Positions 34,069-45,499 of a DNA stretch of 64,000 nt are shown here, piece by piece; positions within the stretch are counted from its first letter, which is position 1; each line of letters opens with the position of its first letter. A program made the position numbers and the translations under genes. Origin of the DNA: Calamus simplicifolius (taxonomy: Eukaryota; Streptophyta; Magnoliopsida; Arecales; Arecaceae). The notes below the pieces were generated by a model. That model worked only from the letters and a program-made list of their open reading frames with translations, ran no database searches and had not been told where the DNA came from. Location of the stretch: NCBI GenBank assembly GCA_900491605.1, contig UESW01004419.1, forward strand, positions 218,392-282,391, in the 5' to 3' direction.

Positions 34069-34480
34069 TTTATCCTTCTGGTTCTTCTTTGTTTACGGTC
34101 TTTGTCCACAAACGAAAGCACTCATCTCCATGAATGAAGTAGATGGAAGAAAGAACTGTGGAAGAAATTTAGGACACCAGTAGCTTCTCGAGCAACAAAT
34201 GAAGGACCTCTAGGGTTCAGAAATTTTTTTATGCTGACCTCAAAGAAATATGAAAGGACACCAGGAGCGCCATGATCATATCACTGATACGCAAACCCGT
34301 AGGAACCGGCCACGTTATGCAACTTTTCTCAAAAAGATGGCATAGCTGAGTTACTAGGGTGTCGTCGAATTACAACTAGGGTGACGTCAAAATTCCTACC
34401 TAGTTCAAATATATCGTAGTGGTGTCATAAGTTTATACCAAGGGTGTCGTAACATTTTAACTGGGGTGTCGCGAACGAAC
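34069..34480 (-). other. 5' flank of the ULP1-type gene
   Basis: No coding frame. Scattered GGGTGTCGT motifs begin around 34360. It may hold the protease gene promoter; no convincing TATA box seen. Confidence 0.5.
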
Positions 34481-34925
34481 CCCATGAAACAACTTATGAC
34501 ACCCCAGCTTTCATCTGACGACACTCTAGCTTTAAGGCGACAACACCCGTGCCGGGACTTGTTAAGGCGGGGACCTACGACATCCTCGACTTAGGCTGTT
34601 ACGACACCCCAGCTCTCATCTGATGACACCCTAGCTTTAGCGCGATGACACCCGTGCGGGGACTGTTAAGGCGAGGACCGACGACATCCCCGGCTTAGGC
34701 TATTACCGACACCCCAGCTCTCATCTGACGACACCATAGCTTTAAGGCAACGACACCCATGTCGGGACTTATTAAGGCGGGGACCGACGACATCCCCGAC
34801 TTAGGCTGTTACGATACCCCAGTTCTCATTTGACGACACCCTAGCTTTAAGGTGACGACACCCATACGGGGACTGTAAGGCGGGGACCGACGACATCTCC
34901 GAATTAGGCTGTTATGACACCCTAG
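34481..34925 (+). repeat. MULE 105-bp tandem array (4 units)
   Basis: CCAGCT(C/T)TCATCTGACGACA recurs at about 34503, 34609, 34713 and 34819. Units also contain GGCGGGGACCGACGACATCC. Built from the same ACGACACCC core as the 113-bp array but with different spacers. Confidence 0.88.
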
Positions 34926-35680
34926 CACGGGTGTTGTAGCATTGGTGCTAGGGTATTGTAAGGTTTAAACTGGGGTGTTGTAAAGCATTTTCGGCCAAAT
35001 TCCTCATGGGGTGTCACGGGGCTTCTCTCCATGGCTAGTTATAAGCATGGGTGTCGTAGAATTGGTGCTAGGGTGTCATAAGGTTTAAACTGGGGTGTCG
35101 AGAAGGATTTTTGGCAGAATTCCTCCTGAGGTGTCGTGGGGCTTCTCTCCATGGTCAGTTATAAGCACGGGTGTCGTAGCATTGTTGCTAGGATGTCATA
35201 AGGTTTTAACTGGGGTGTCGTAAAGGATTTTTGGCCGAATTCCTCATGGGATATCGCGGGGCTTCTCTCCATGGCTAGTTATAAGCACAGGTGTCGTAGC
35301 ATTGGTGCTAGGGTGTCGTAAGGTTGAAACTGGGGTGTCATGAAGGATTTTCGGTAGAATTCCTCCTGGGGTGTCGCGGGGTTTCTCTCCATGGTTAGTT
35401 ATAAGTACGGGTGTCGTAGCATTATCGCTAGGATGTCATAAGGTTTTAACTGGGGTGTCGCGAAGGATTTTCGGCAGAATTTAGCCAATTCCTCCTGGGG
35501 TATCGTAGGGCTATACTCCAGCGTCCGTTATAAGCACGGGTGTCGTAGCGTTGTCGCTTGGGTGTCTTAATGTTTCAACTGCGGCATCGTAGATCTTTTT
35601 TTGGGTGAACATAACTTGGGTGTCATAATACTTCCAACATGTTTTCTCTTGGGACGTCGTAAAGCTTATCCGTTCAGCGT
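34926..35680 (+). repeat. MULE 120-bp tandem array, first block
   Basis: The landmark TTATAAGCA(C/T)GGGTGTCGTAG recurs at 35039, 35159, 35279, 35399 and 35529. The core is now on the other strand (GGGTGTCGT). The same 120-bp unit continues right of S2 at 47064-48130, so S2 separates related arrays. Confidence 0.9.
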
Positions 35681-35895
35681 GCATTTAAACCATGGGCACC
35701 AAGTGGCTAATTGAATAATTGGAAAGTGCTCATTCCGTCATGCGAGGAGAGACACTTCGATTTACTATAACGAAGACGCTAGCATGGCCAATACTTGTTC
35801 CGAATCGGGGATTCGAACACTGAGTTCGATGAGATTTGGTTTCCCGACACTCTCTTCAGTAATGGTTTCTATCCCCCATCCCCCAACTCAATGGC

Positions 35896-35904
35896 TATAA
35901 AAGG
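35896..35904 (+). promoter_or_regulatory. TATA box upstream of a small MULE frame
   Basis: CTATAAAAGG in a non-repeated island, 92 bp upstream of an ATG at 35988. Confidence 0.4.
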
Positions 35905-35987
35905 GGAAAGGATGAGTATTGCCTGCAACCACAGGAAAGGTAGACGACATCGGAGGTAGTTTAAGAAGGTTTAAGAAAGCTTCGCCC

Positions 35988-36215
35988 ATGACGACATCGG
36001 AGGTAGACGAGCTGGCTATCGCCTTTAGCATGAAACTTTGGCTTGATGGCTCCGACGAAGATGTGGAAAAGCAAACTGCCAAGGGAACGTTGAAGACCGA
36101 CTCTAGTGGATCTCCGAAATCCCTTTTTGAGCATACAAGTGAGAAGAAGAGAAAGGGAGGAGACCATAGAGGTCCGTCTGGAAATGCAAAAAAGTGTTTC
36201 CGTATGAAATTGTAA
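35988..36215 (+). CDS. possible small accessory protein of the MULE (75 codons)
   Basis: MTTSEVDELAIAFSMKLW... ending NAKKCFRMKL. The first half is acidic (DGSDEDVEKQ), the last third basic (KKRKGGDHRG). It lies in an island of unique-looking DNA (35681-36240) inside the minisatellite and follows a TATA box. GACGACATCGGAGGTAG is repeated just upstream. No family is recognised. It could be a chance frame, and only a second MULE copy would tell. Confidence 0.3.
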   Translation: MTTSEVDELAIAFSMKLWLDGSDEDVEKQTAKGTLKTDSSGSPKSLFEHTSEKKRKGGDHRGPSGNAKKCFRMKL

Positions 36216-36239
36216 TGAAATTTTGCAATGACTAATAAT

Positions 36240-36688
36240 ATTATAGATGAACTTGCGACTACTTCGATGCTACTGTGTTTTAATAGTAAATCTGGGGTAT
36301 CGTAGCTTTATTACGATTACGATTGATTTTCTTCTGAGATATCGTAAAGCTTTTCACCTACGCATGAACGGATATCTTAGGTTTGTAACTAGGGTGTCGT
36401 ACTATTTCAGCTTGGATGTCGTCAATGGTTTTTGGCCGATTTTCTCCTGGGATGTCGTAAAGTTTTCTCCTAAGCGTGAACGGGTGTTTTAGTTTTGTAA
36501 CTAGGGTGTCGTACTATTTTAGCTTGGATGTCGTCAATGGTTTTCGGCCGATTTCCTCCTACGATGTCACGAGGTTGTTCTTCAGCGTCCGGTGTAAGGC
36601 CACAGGTGTCGTAAGTTTAAACCTACGGTGTCTTAATGGTAAAGCTGGGGTGTTCCAGGCAATTTCCTGAACTAGTGTCTTAGGTTTA
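36240..36688 (+). repeat. MULE minisatellite interrupted by S2
   Basis: GGGTGTCGT-type repeats with a duplicated segment of about 115 bp (GGATGTCGTCAATGGTTTT at 36413 and 36525). Ends in GTTTA, the S2 target duplication. Confidence 0.85.
36684..36688. repeat. S2 target site duplication, left (GTTTA)
   Basis: Identical to 47064-47068. Joining the flanks restores minisatellite-like text (TTAGGTTTATAACTAGGGTGTC). Confidence 0.95.
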
Positions 36689-38274
36689 TGTTGACCCAAT
36701 TATTGATTTTGATGATTAACAAAAGCCATGAGTATATTCACTTTGTTTCTAACAAATTTATGGAGTGTTTCAGGTATTAAGAAAGTTTAACAATTCAAAT
36801 ATTACTCAAAATTGATTTTAAGATGAGTTTCAAATTGTAATTTTCAAAAGTTCAGACCTTGGAGTCGACACCTATAAATCAGGAGTCGACACATGGGCGT
36901 ATCAGAATAGTTCTCAAAATTTGGCATGGTCGGGAGTCGACACATGGATGTCTGGAGCCGACTCTAACCTGAGAAACAGAAGTGTACTTTTCTGCGTCAG
37001 TTTCTGGAGCCGACACATGGAATTTGGGAGCCGACACCTGAGATTCGGGAGCCGACACCTAGAATGAGTCGAGCCAACTCTAACCTGAGAACAGAGAGCA
37101 TATTTTGGGCCATATTTAGATTCGATACCTTTTGTTTCGGGAGCCGACACCTGGATGCGGGGAGCCAACACATAACTTTTCGGAGCCGACCCCTCAACGA
37201 AATCTTTTATTACTATTTTTGGATACACGAAGTGGAGCCGACACATAAAAAGTTGGAGCCGACTCCAACCTGACAGGAACAGATTTTCAAAGTGTCAGAA
37301 CGGCCTTCAACGGTAACTTTTTCTCACCTAATCTCTAACGGCTATTTTTTTTGTGTGTATGAGCAATCCAAGGACAGAAATAACAGCTAGTTTTCCACCT
37401 AATCTTGGATTAAATAAAATCTATAAAAAAGGGAAGAACGGACCGTTTAAAAGAAGAACGAAAAAGAACAAAAAACGGAAGAAAGATAAAAAATTGAGAT
37501 ATTCAAGAGAGCTATTTCAAAAAGAGAAATCTCTGGGAGCTCGCCCATCTTCTAAAGAAAGAATCAAAAGAAATCCAAGGCATACAAAGTTCATTTTCGG
37601 AGAATTTCAAAGAAGAAAAAGAAGAAGCCAAAACCTATTTTTTCCCATCTTCTCAACAACATATTCTTGGGTGAAATCTGAGCTGTAGCTTGATTCAACC
37701 TTTCAAAGGAGAAGAAGAAAAGAAGAAAAGAAGCCAAGCCTACATTCAAATCGCTTCAAACAGGCTTTTCTATTACTTGTCTATTTTTATTGCATATTCG
37801 CTCATTTGAGGAGCTGTTTGTCATTGTAAACATTAATTGATTTCATTTGTTTGCTAATTCAATTAGGGGGGTTGAATTAGTAGAGGTGGTATACCTCGGG
37901 TCAAGCTAGATATAGCTTGAGGTTGGGTTTTGTGCTGGTAAGCCCGAAAAACTGGCTGGGTTCGTTGTGATCCCGGGTAAAACAATAAGTTTGAGTTGTG
38001 AGCTTGTAAAACAACTTGACTGTAATCAAGAGGATTATAGTGTGGACCCAAATGGAGCTTGGGAGTGGACGTAGGTGTTGGTTACACCGAACCACTATAA
38101 AATCTTTGTGTTTATAGTGTTTTGATCTCTCTCTCTTCTTTAATTGCCTGTGCTTAGCTTCGATTAACTCCATTCGCTTGCATACTTTGATATCAATCGA
38201 TTTAATTTCAAAAAGAGTTAAAATTTTTAGAACCCAATTCATCCCCCCCTCTTGGATTGCCATCTGGGCCAACA
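36689..38274 (+). repeat. S2 5' LTR (1586 bp)
   Basis: U3 holds about a dozen GGAG(C/T)CGACAC(C/A) and GGAGCCGACTCC motifs (36855-37265). A TATA motif CTATAAAAAA lies at 37431-37440. The transcribed part ends at GGGCCAACA. It is 22 bp longer than the 3' LTR, mainly because of one extra motif copy at about 36870-36890. Confidence 0.93.
37431..37440 (+). promoter_or_regulatory. S2 LTR TATA box
   Basis: CTATAAAAAA just downstream of the repeated-motif zone; the S1 LTRs have CTATAAAAG in the matching place. Confidence 0.6.
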
Positions 38275-38276
38275 AT

Positions 38277-38288
38277 TGGTATCAGGGC
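38277..38288 (+). promoter_or_regulatory. S2 primer-binding site (tRNA-iMet), one mismatch
   Basis: TGGTATCAGGGC, two bases after the LTR. The consensus and S1 have TGGTATCAGAGC. Confidence 0.9.
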
Positions 38289-38335
38289 TAGTACTCATTC
38301 GAATTTGGTCTAACGATCAAGAGCAAAAGATCCAA

Positions 38336-39982
38336 ATGGCAGCTCAAGCTAGTTCATCTTATTTAGAAGGTCAATCCACTAATCGACCTCCTTTATTCAA
38401 TGGAACTAATTATGGTTATTGGAAAGCTATGATGAAGATTTTCATTCAAGCACTTGACTATGTCTTATGGGGAATCATAGTTAATGGTCCACATACACCC
38501 ATAATTAGAGTAGACAACATGGTGATTCCTAAACCGAAAACGGAATGGGATGAACATGATAAGAAGTTGGCTCAGTTCAATGCTAAAGCCATGAATGTTT
38601 TGTATTGTTCATTAGATGCAAATGAATTTAATTAAATTTCTACATGTATTTCCGTAAAAGAAATTTGGGATAGATTATAAGTTACCCATGAGGGTACTAA
38701 TCAAGTAAAAGAATCAAAAATTAATATTTTGGTGCATAAATATGAACTATTTAGCATGGAACAAACTGAAACAATTACATGCATGTACACAAGATTCACT
38801 GATATTGTAAATGGCTTGAAAAGTCTTGGTAAGACTTATACTAATTCTGAACTTGTGCGTAAAATTCTTAGGTCACTTCCAAGATCATGGGAAGCAAAAG
38901 TGACTGCAATCCAAGAAGCCAAGGATTTAAATATTTTACCTTTGGAGAAGCTACTTGGATCCTTAATGACCCATGAGCTGACTATGAAACAACATGAAGA
39001 GGAAGAAGTCAAGAAGAAGAAAACTATTGCTCTTAAGGCTGCAGAAAGTGAGAAAAGCTACAGTGATGATGATGATGAGGAGACTATACTTCTTGCAAAG
39101 AAATTCAAAAGATTCATGCAAAGAAGGAGACCCTTCCACAAGAAAAAGTCTGAAACAAAAATGGAAGGAGAGAAAGAGAAAGAAAAGGACAAAGAAAAAG
39201 AAAAAGAGCCCTTAATATGTTATGAATGCAAGAAACCGGGGCATTTCAGATATGATTGTCCTCAATTGAAGAAAGCCTACAAGAAGAAGAAGAAGGCTTA
39301 TGTTGCAACATGGAGCGATAGTGAAGAATCCTCTTCCGAGGAGGAACAAAAAGAAGTTGCAAACATTTGCTTCATGGCAAACAACGACGACGAAGTAAGT
39401 ACCGAAACCCTCAATGATGATTTTACATTTGATGAATTATATGAGGCTTTCAATGAATTAGTCAATGATTTTAAAATTTTGAAAAAGAAAAACAAGTTTT
39501 TGAAAAATGAAAACTTAAATTTGTGTAAAGAGAAAAATGATTTAACACTTGAAGTTAAGGATTTAAAAGATGAAAAGGAGAGATTTCTAAAAGAAAAAGA
39601 ATCAATCATGAATGAAAACCTTAACTTAAAGAAAAAAATTTAAAAATACAAGAACATAGTTGATAAATTTACATATAGCTCTGAAAAATTGAATTTACTT
39701 TTAAGTAATCAACGGGCTGTTTTTGATAGAGCTGGATTAGGATATAGACCAAACATGAAACAAAAATTTGTAAACAATTTCTTTGTTAAGAAAAAAAATG
39801 ATGTTATATGTTACAATTGCAACAAGAAAGGCCATAAATCTTATGAATGTAATGCAAGAAAAAGTAACAAGAAATTAAATATTAAAGAAAAAAAAATATG
39901 GGTTCCAAAAGGAACAATCTTTTTTGCTACTAACCATGAAGGACCCAAGAAGGCTTGGGTACATAAATATAAGACTTGATCA
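38336..39982 (+). pseudogene. S2 gag with two zinc knuckles, several stops
   Basis: MAAQASSS start as in S1. In-frame stops at 38633-38635 and 38678-38680. Then 304 open codons (38729-39643), including LVRKILRSLPRSWEAKVTAI, a Lys/Glu-rich stretch and an intact CCHC knuckle CYECKKPGHFRYDCPQ. There is another stop at about 39641. The frame continues from 39689 with a second knuckle CYNCNKKGHKSYEC (about 39810-39855) and ends GPKKAWVHKYKT with TGA at 39977-39979. All pieces are in the same frame, so nonsense mutations rather than frameshifts have killed it. The TGA end is shared with S1. Confidence 0.88.
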
Positions 39983-42900
39983 TTTTGCAGGAGTGTCTTA
40001 CGGCCAAAAGATCAAAACGAAAGTGGTATCTCGATAGTGGCTACTCAAGACACATGATGGGTGACAAGGATCAATTCATCACCCTTGAAAGCAAAAAATG
40101 AGGAGTTGTTACGTTTGGTGACAATGGCAAAGGCCAAATCATGGGGTTTGGTAAAATTCGAATAACTCCCTCCACATTTATTGAAAATGTCTTATATGTT
40201 AATGGTGTAAAGCATAATCTAATTAGTATTAGCCAATTGTGTGATAAAGGTTTCAAAGTATCATTTGAAGCTTCTATTTGCACTGTTTCTAATCCCATTG
40301 ATAATAGCATTGTATTTATTGGAAACAGAAATGGCAATATATACTTGATTGATTTAGACAATTTGTCTACTAGTAATCATTGCTTAGTTGCTAATAATGC
40401 TAGTATGAATGAGATTGGATGGCTATGGCATCGTAGATTAGGTCATGCAAGCACACACCTAATTTCAAAATTAATTAGAATGGATTTAGTAAAAGGCCTT
40501 CCACAACTAGATTTTGAAAATAACAAAGTTTGTGAGGCATGTCAATTTGGAAAACAAACTAGAAACTCTTTCAAAACTAAAAACATTGTTTCCACTTCTA
40601 GGCCACTTAAACTACTTCACATGGATCTCTTTGGACCTACTAGAACCACCAGTTTAGGAGGAAAGAAATATGGTCTTGTGATAGTAGATGATTATTTTAG
40701 ATACACTTGGGTATTATTTTTAGCTCATAAAGATGAGACCTTTCCAATATTTCTGAAATTTTTTAAGAAGGTCACAAATGAGAAAAACAACACCATAGTA
40801 TCTCTTAGAAGTGATCATGGCACAGAATTCAAAAATTATTTATTTAAAAACTTTTGCATTGAAAATGGCATCCATAATAATTTCTCTACACCTAGGACAC
40901 CATAACAAAATGGAGTTGTAGAAAGAAAGAATAGAACCTTAGAAGACATGGCCCGTACCATGCTATGTGAAAGCCAACTCCCAAAGTACTTCTGGGCGGA
41001 AGCTATAAATATGGCATGTTACATTCTTAATAGAGCTTTAATTAGGCCAATCCTTAAGAAAACTCCTTATGAACTATGGAACAATAGAAAACCAAACATT
41101 AGTTACTTTCATGCATTTGGTTGTAAATGTTTCATTCATAATAATGGTAAGGATAATCTTGGAAAATTTGATGCAAAATAAGATGAAGGCATATTCTTAG
41201 GATATTCAACATCTAGTAAAGCCTATAGAGTGTTTAATAAGAGAAATTTAATTGTAGAAGAATCTATTCATGTAGTTTTTGATGAATCTTTAGCATCGAG
41301 TTCGGAAAAGATTGATGATGAGGAAGATACAAATTTACTTGAGAGAGATATTGAAAAATTGAATAAAAATGTATTTTCAGATTATGAACAAGAAGCTAAA
41401 GATAATGATTTTCCTAGTGTTGATGTTGTTGATGCTAATCATAATGATGTAGATCTTCCTAGAGATTGGAGATATACCTATAGTCATCCAAAGGAATTAA
41501 TTATAGGTGATCCATCTCAAGGAGTAAGAACTAGATCATCAATGAGAAACATCAATAATCATCTTGCATTTGTATCTCAAATTGAACCTAAAACTATTGA
41601 AGAAGCTGAAAAAGATAATAATTGGATGTTAGCTATGCAAGAGGAATTAAATCAATTTACTAGGAATAATGTCTGGACCCTTGTAGATAGACCTAAAGAT
41701 CATTCAGTTATAGGATCAAAATGGGTATTTAGAAATAAATTAGATGAAAATGGCATAGTAATTAAAAACAAAGCTAGATTAGTCGCAAAAGGATATAATC
41801 AAGAAGAAGGAATTGATTTTGATGAAACTTTTGCACCTGTAGCTAGATTAGAAGCAATTAGATTATTACTTGTATTTGCATGTCATATGAATATCGATTT
41901 ATTTCAAATGGATGTTAAAAGTGCATTTTTAAATGGATTTATAAATGAGGAAGTTTTTGTTGAACAACCACTTAGTTTTGAAGATCATAAATTTTCAAAT
42001 CATGTTTTTAAATTGCACAAAGCACTTTATGGTTTAAAACAAGCACGTAGAGCTTGGTATGATAGATTAAGCAAATTTCTAATCGAAAATAATTTTTCTA
42101 GAGGAAATGTTGATAAAACACTATTTTTGAAAAGAAAAGATAAGGATTTATTAGTAGTACAAATTTATGTTGATGATATTGTATTCGGTGCTACTAACAA
42201 TCTCTTGTGTCAAGATTTTGCTAAGTTAATGCAGGGTGAATTCGAGATGAGCATGATGAGAGAACTCAATTTCTTCCTGGGACTCCAAATTAAACAAGAA
42301 GGAGAGGGAATCTTCATCAACCAAACAAAGTACACAAAGGAAATCCTCAAAAAGTTTGGGATGGAATCAATTAAACCCCTCGGAACACCAATGAGTCCTT
42401 CATGCAAACTAGACAAAGATGAAGACGGTAAGCCAGTTGATCAAAAATATTATAGAGGTATGATCGGATCACTACTTTACTTAACGGCAAGTAGACCTGA
42501 TATCATGTTTGTTGTTTGCTTATGTGCTAGATATCAATATGAACATAAAGAATCACATTTAATTGCTGTAAAAAGAATACTAATATACTTGAGTGGAACT
42601 AAAAATGTAGGTTTATGGTATTCTAGAGACTCAACACTAAATTTGATTGTTTATTCTGATTCTGATTATGCTGGTTGTAAACTAGATAGAAAAAGTACAA
42701 GTGGAGCATGTCAATTTTTAGGAAGTAACTTAATCTCTTGGTTTAGCAAAAAGAAAAATTCGGTTGCATTATCAACTACTGAAGCAGAATATGTTGCAGC
42801 TGGAAGTTGTTGTGCTCAAATCCTTTGGATTAAGCGACAACTTGAAGATTATGGCATAACACTTGATAGAACTCATATTAGATGTGATAATACTAGTGCA

Positions 42901-43113
42901 ATAAACCTAACAAAAAATCTAATTCAACATTCAAGAACTAAGCATATTGAAATTAGATATCACTTCATTAGAGAACATGTAGCTAATAATGACATTTGTC
43001 TAGAATATGTTAATACCGAGGAACAATTAGCCGATATATTTACAAAACCCTTGAGTGAAGAGAGATTTTGTTATCTTAGAGGAGAATTAGGGATTTGTGA
43101 TCCGTTGGAATGA
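39983..43113 (+). pseudogene. S2 pol (protease, integrase, RT, RNase H); long RT-RNase H frame intact
   Basis: Protease KWYLDSGYSRHMMGDKDQF (about 40015), stop near 40100. Integrase from 40141: HRRLGHASTHL...CEACQFGK, MDLFG (Asp), SDHGTEF (Asp), stop 40903-40905, then NGVVERKNRTLEDMA (Glu) and a stop at 41179-41181. From 41230 a 627-codon frame runs to 43113 with RT (RARLVAKGYNQEEGIDF-like start, MDVKSAFLNGF, active site YVDD at 42166-42177) and RNase H (SDSDYAGCKLDRKSTSG, ALSTTEAEYVAAG, HIEIRYHFIREHV), ending GELGICDPLE. RT and RNase H could be active if expressed. Integrase cannot be made from this copy without readthrough. Confidence 0.93.
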
Positions 43114-43289
43114 CTCGAAACTCTTAAGTTCAATTATCTAGATTTTATTCAACATTTTGAAAATTTCTTCATAATTTTTAAGGAAAATTCATCTAGATTG
43201 TTGAACCAATTGATTCTCCATATTCCAAGGATTTTTATCATATTTATTGATTTTTATCTTGATGAGTTTCGGATTACTGACACTCTTAT

Positions 43290-43520
43290 CTGTTGTTGAA
43301 TCTGTCTTGGAGTCGACACCTCAATCTTTGGAGTCGACACCTTATTTCTGTATCGCTCTCGGTCAGGGACCTTGGAGCCGACACCCGCTTTAGCGGAGCC
43401 GACTCCAGTTCGGGCGCTAACCATTTTAGCGAGTTGGAGTCGACACCCGACTTTGCGGGAGTCGACACCTAGTGGACCCTTTTCGACTATTTAGAGCCGA
43501 GTCGACACCTCTTCGACCTA
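43290..43520 (+). promoter_or_regulatory. GGAGTCGACACC-type repeat cluster before S2 third gene
   Basis: About eight copies of GGAGTCGACACC, GGAGCCGACACC and GGAGCCGACTCC between the pol stop (43113) and the third-gene ATG (43603). Same motif family as the LTR U3, and same place as the S1 cluster at 10480-10710. Confidence 0.55.
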
Positions 43521-43602
43521 ATCTCACTCAAATCATCTCCAAGTCCTCTCTAAACCCTATCAAAACTTGAGATTCCTTCAATTAATCATTCCCTAGGATT
43601 CC

Positions 43603-45000
43603 ATGGCACCTAAGAGAAGGGGAATGATCTATGGTGGTCCGGTGGCAACGAGGAAGCGGACGGCGAGATGCCCAATCTGTCAACCATCACCATCTTCGGA
43701 TTCTTCATCCTCGTCCTCTACTCCTAGTGCGATTCTAGACCCTTCCTCACCTCCTTCACCGCACATTGACACTCTAGCCGGTCGGGTGATTACAATGGGA
43801 AGAAAGGTCAATTTCGGGTTTTTTGAAGATGAGGGATTCGCTGTTGGACAATAACTAAAAGAAATTGGTTGGAAAAAGGTGTGTTCTTTAGACATTCCTA
43901 CATATCCTGCTTTAGTTAAAGAATTTTATCAAGACTTGTCAAGAGGAGATGGTGACATAGTGAGTACTGTAAGAGGAAAGAGGATACATCTCACTTCTGA
44001 GATTCTTGGGAACCTTCTTGAGATTCCTACTCTTGGACTTATTGCAAACTCTCACAGTGATAGGTCAGGAGCTTTGTCAAGGATGTTAGGAAGAGATGTT
44101 GTTGATTTTGAGGAAATCAGGGCAAATCAGTTGCCTCTTGAGCTAAGATTGTTGCATAATATTTGTAGTCGAATTTTATTCCCTAAGACTGGTAGGTTTG
44201 AGTATGTCTCGGAGCGAGACATTGTGATCATGGATAGCGTTTTGACTGGATAGCCTATTAATCTTCCTGGCATGATGATTTGGTACATGGCAGAGGCTGG
44301 TGGCAAGAAGAGATCTTTCTTACCCTATGGCATGATCCTAGCCTTAGCATTCAGAAGTCAGGGTGTAGTCATCTTAGAAAATGAACCTAAAAAGAACCTA
44401 AGACACACATATAACTACAGCATCACTACCGTTTATCGCATGGGGTTCATTAAGGTCAATGGGAACTGGGAAAGGAAATGTCATTCAAAGGACAGGACAG
44501 CTGAGATTGGAGCTTCAGCACCATCAGAAGCTGGACCATCCATGAGATATCCTTCACCAAAGCCTAGTAGACCAGAGCCTTCACCGACACCTATGCCTGT
44601 TTCAATTCCGAGTGCTTCTGGTTTTTTTGATTTATAATTAGAGCAATTGAAGACTTTATTGGATGAACATAAAGAGAAGATGAATAATAGTTTTGAAAGT
44701 AGACTTTTGAGTTTAAAAGAATCTTTCCACTCCTTAGAAGACAAAGTGAACCAAATTGGATCCTCTCTTGGAACTTCTTCTGAAGCCCTAAAATGTGATT
44801 TAATGAATATTTCTGATAAAATCAAGGACATTGCTGGTGATTCTGACACATATTCTAGAAGCAATGTAGAGCTACAAGAGAATATAAATAATGCAGCTGA
44901 CTTGGTTCAAAGGAGCTTAAATGATTTTATGAAGATTTAAAAGGAAGGAATGGAAAAGATCTTAGAAGGACTGAAGAAACGCTTCAGTTTTGGAATTTAA
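43603..45000 (+). pseudogene. S2 third gene (plant-transposon-protein type), four in-frame stops
   Basis: One continuous frame of 465 codons from ATG 43603 to TAA 44998-45000, interrupted only by stops near 43852, 44251, 44635 and 44938. Parts: basic start (MAPKRRGM), Ser-rich stretch, the conserved domain (GRKVNFGFFEDEGF, YPALVKEFYQDLSRGDGD, VRGKRIHLTSEILGNLL, ANQLPLELRLLHNICSRILFP, DIVIMDSVLTG), Pro-rich linker, coiled-coil tail ending LKKRFSFGI. No hydrophobic membrane segment, so it is not an obvious envelope protein. The domain wording matches what I know as the 'putative plant transposon protein' family. Long colinearity with S1 indicates past selection. Confidence 0.8.
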
Positions 45001-45485
45001 AGTTTTAGTTTGCTTTACACTTTGTTGTAATAGAATATTTTGATGTAATGTTTTGGTAGAATGTTTTGATGTAATGGAATGTTTTGATGTAATGAAACTT
45101 ATGTAGTGAAATCTTTTGATGCAATGAAATTTCTTTGAATTAATATTGTCTTATTCAATGAGTTAACTTGTGGTTGAATGTTAAGCTAAATTGTATCTTA
45201 TCTTAACCTTTTTGTTGATAACAAAAAGGGGAGAGAAGATATTGTATATGCATTATTGAACACTTAAATAATTTGATTAAGTTGATTATTGCATAAATTT
45301 TTTTTAAGGGAGAGAAATGAAATTAAGGGGGAGAGAGATGAAATTTCAAAATAATGAGAGAAAATTTCATTTTGAGTTTCATAGGAGGAGCTACCTCATT
45401 CAGGGGGAGCTTAACTATGATAACTTATTCCTATCGTAAAACTCTTTAATTAATCATGCATATACTCAATGTTTTTGTCATCATC
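45001..45485 (+). other. S2 non-coding region with several PPT-like tracts
   Basis: Purine runs AACAAAAAGGGGAGAGAAG (45222), AAGGGAGAGAAATG (about 45307), AAGGGGGAGAGAGATG (about 45325) and CAGGGGGAGC (about 45399) precede the tract that abuts the LTR. Confidence 0.75.
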
Positions 45486-45499
45486 AAAAAGGGGGAGAT
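45486..45499 (+). promoter_or_regulatory. S2 polypurine tract
   Basis: AAAAAGGGGGAGAT immediately before the 3' LTR; identical to that of S1. Confidence 0.92.
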
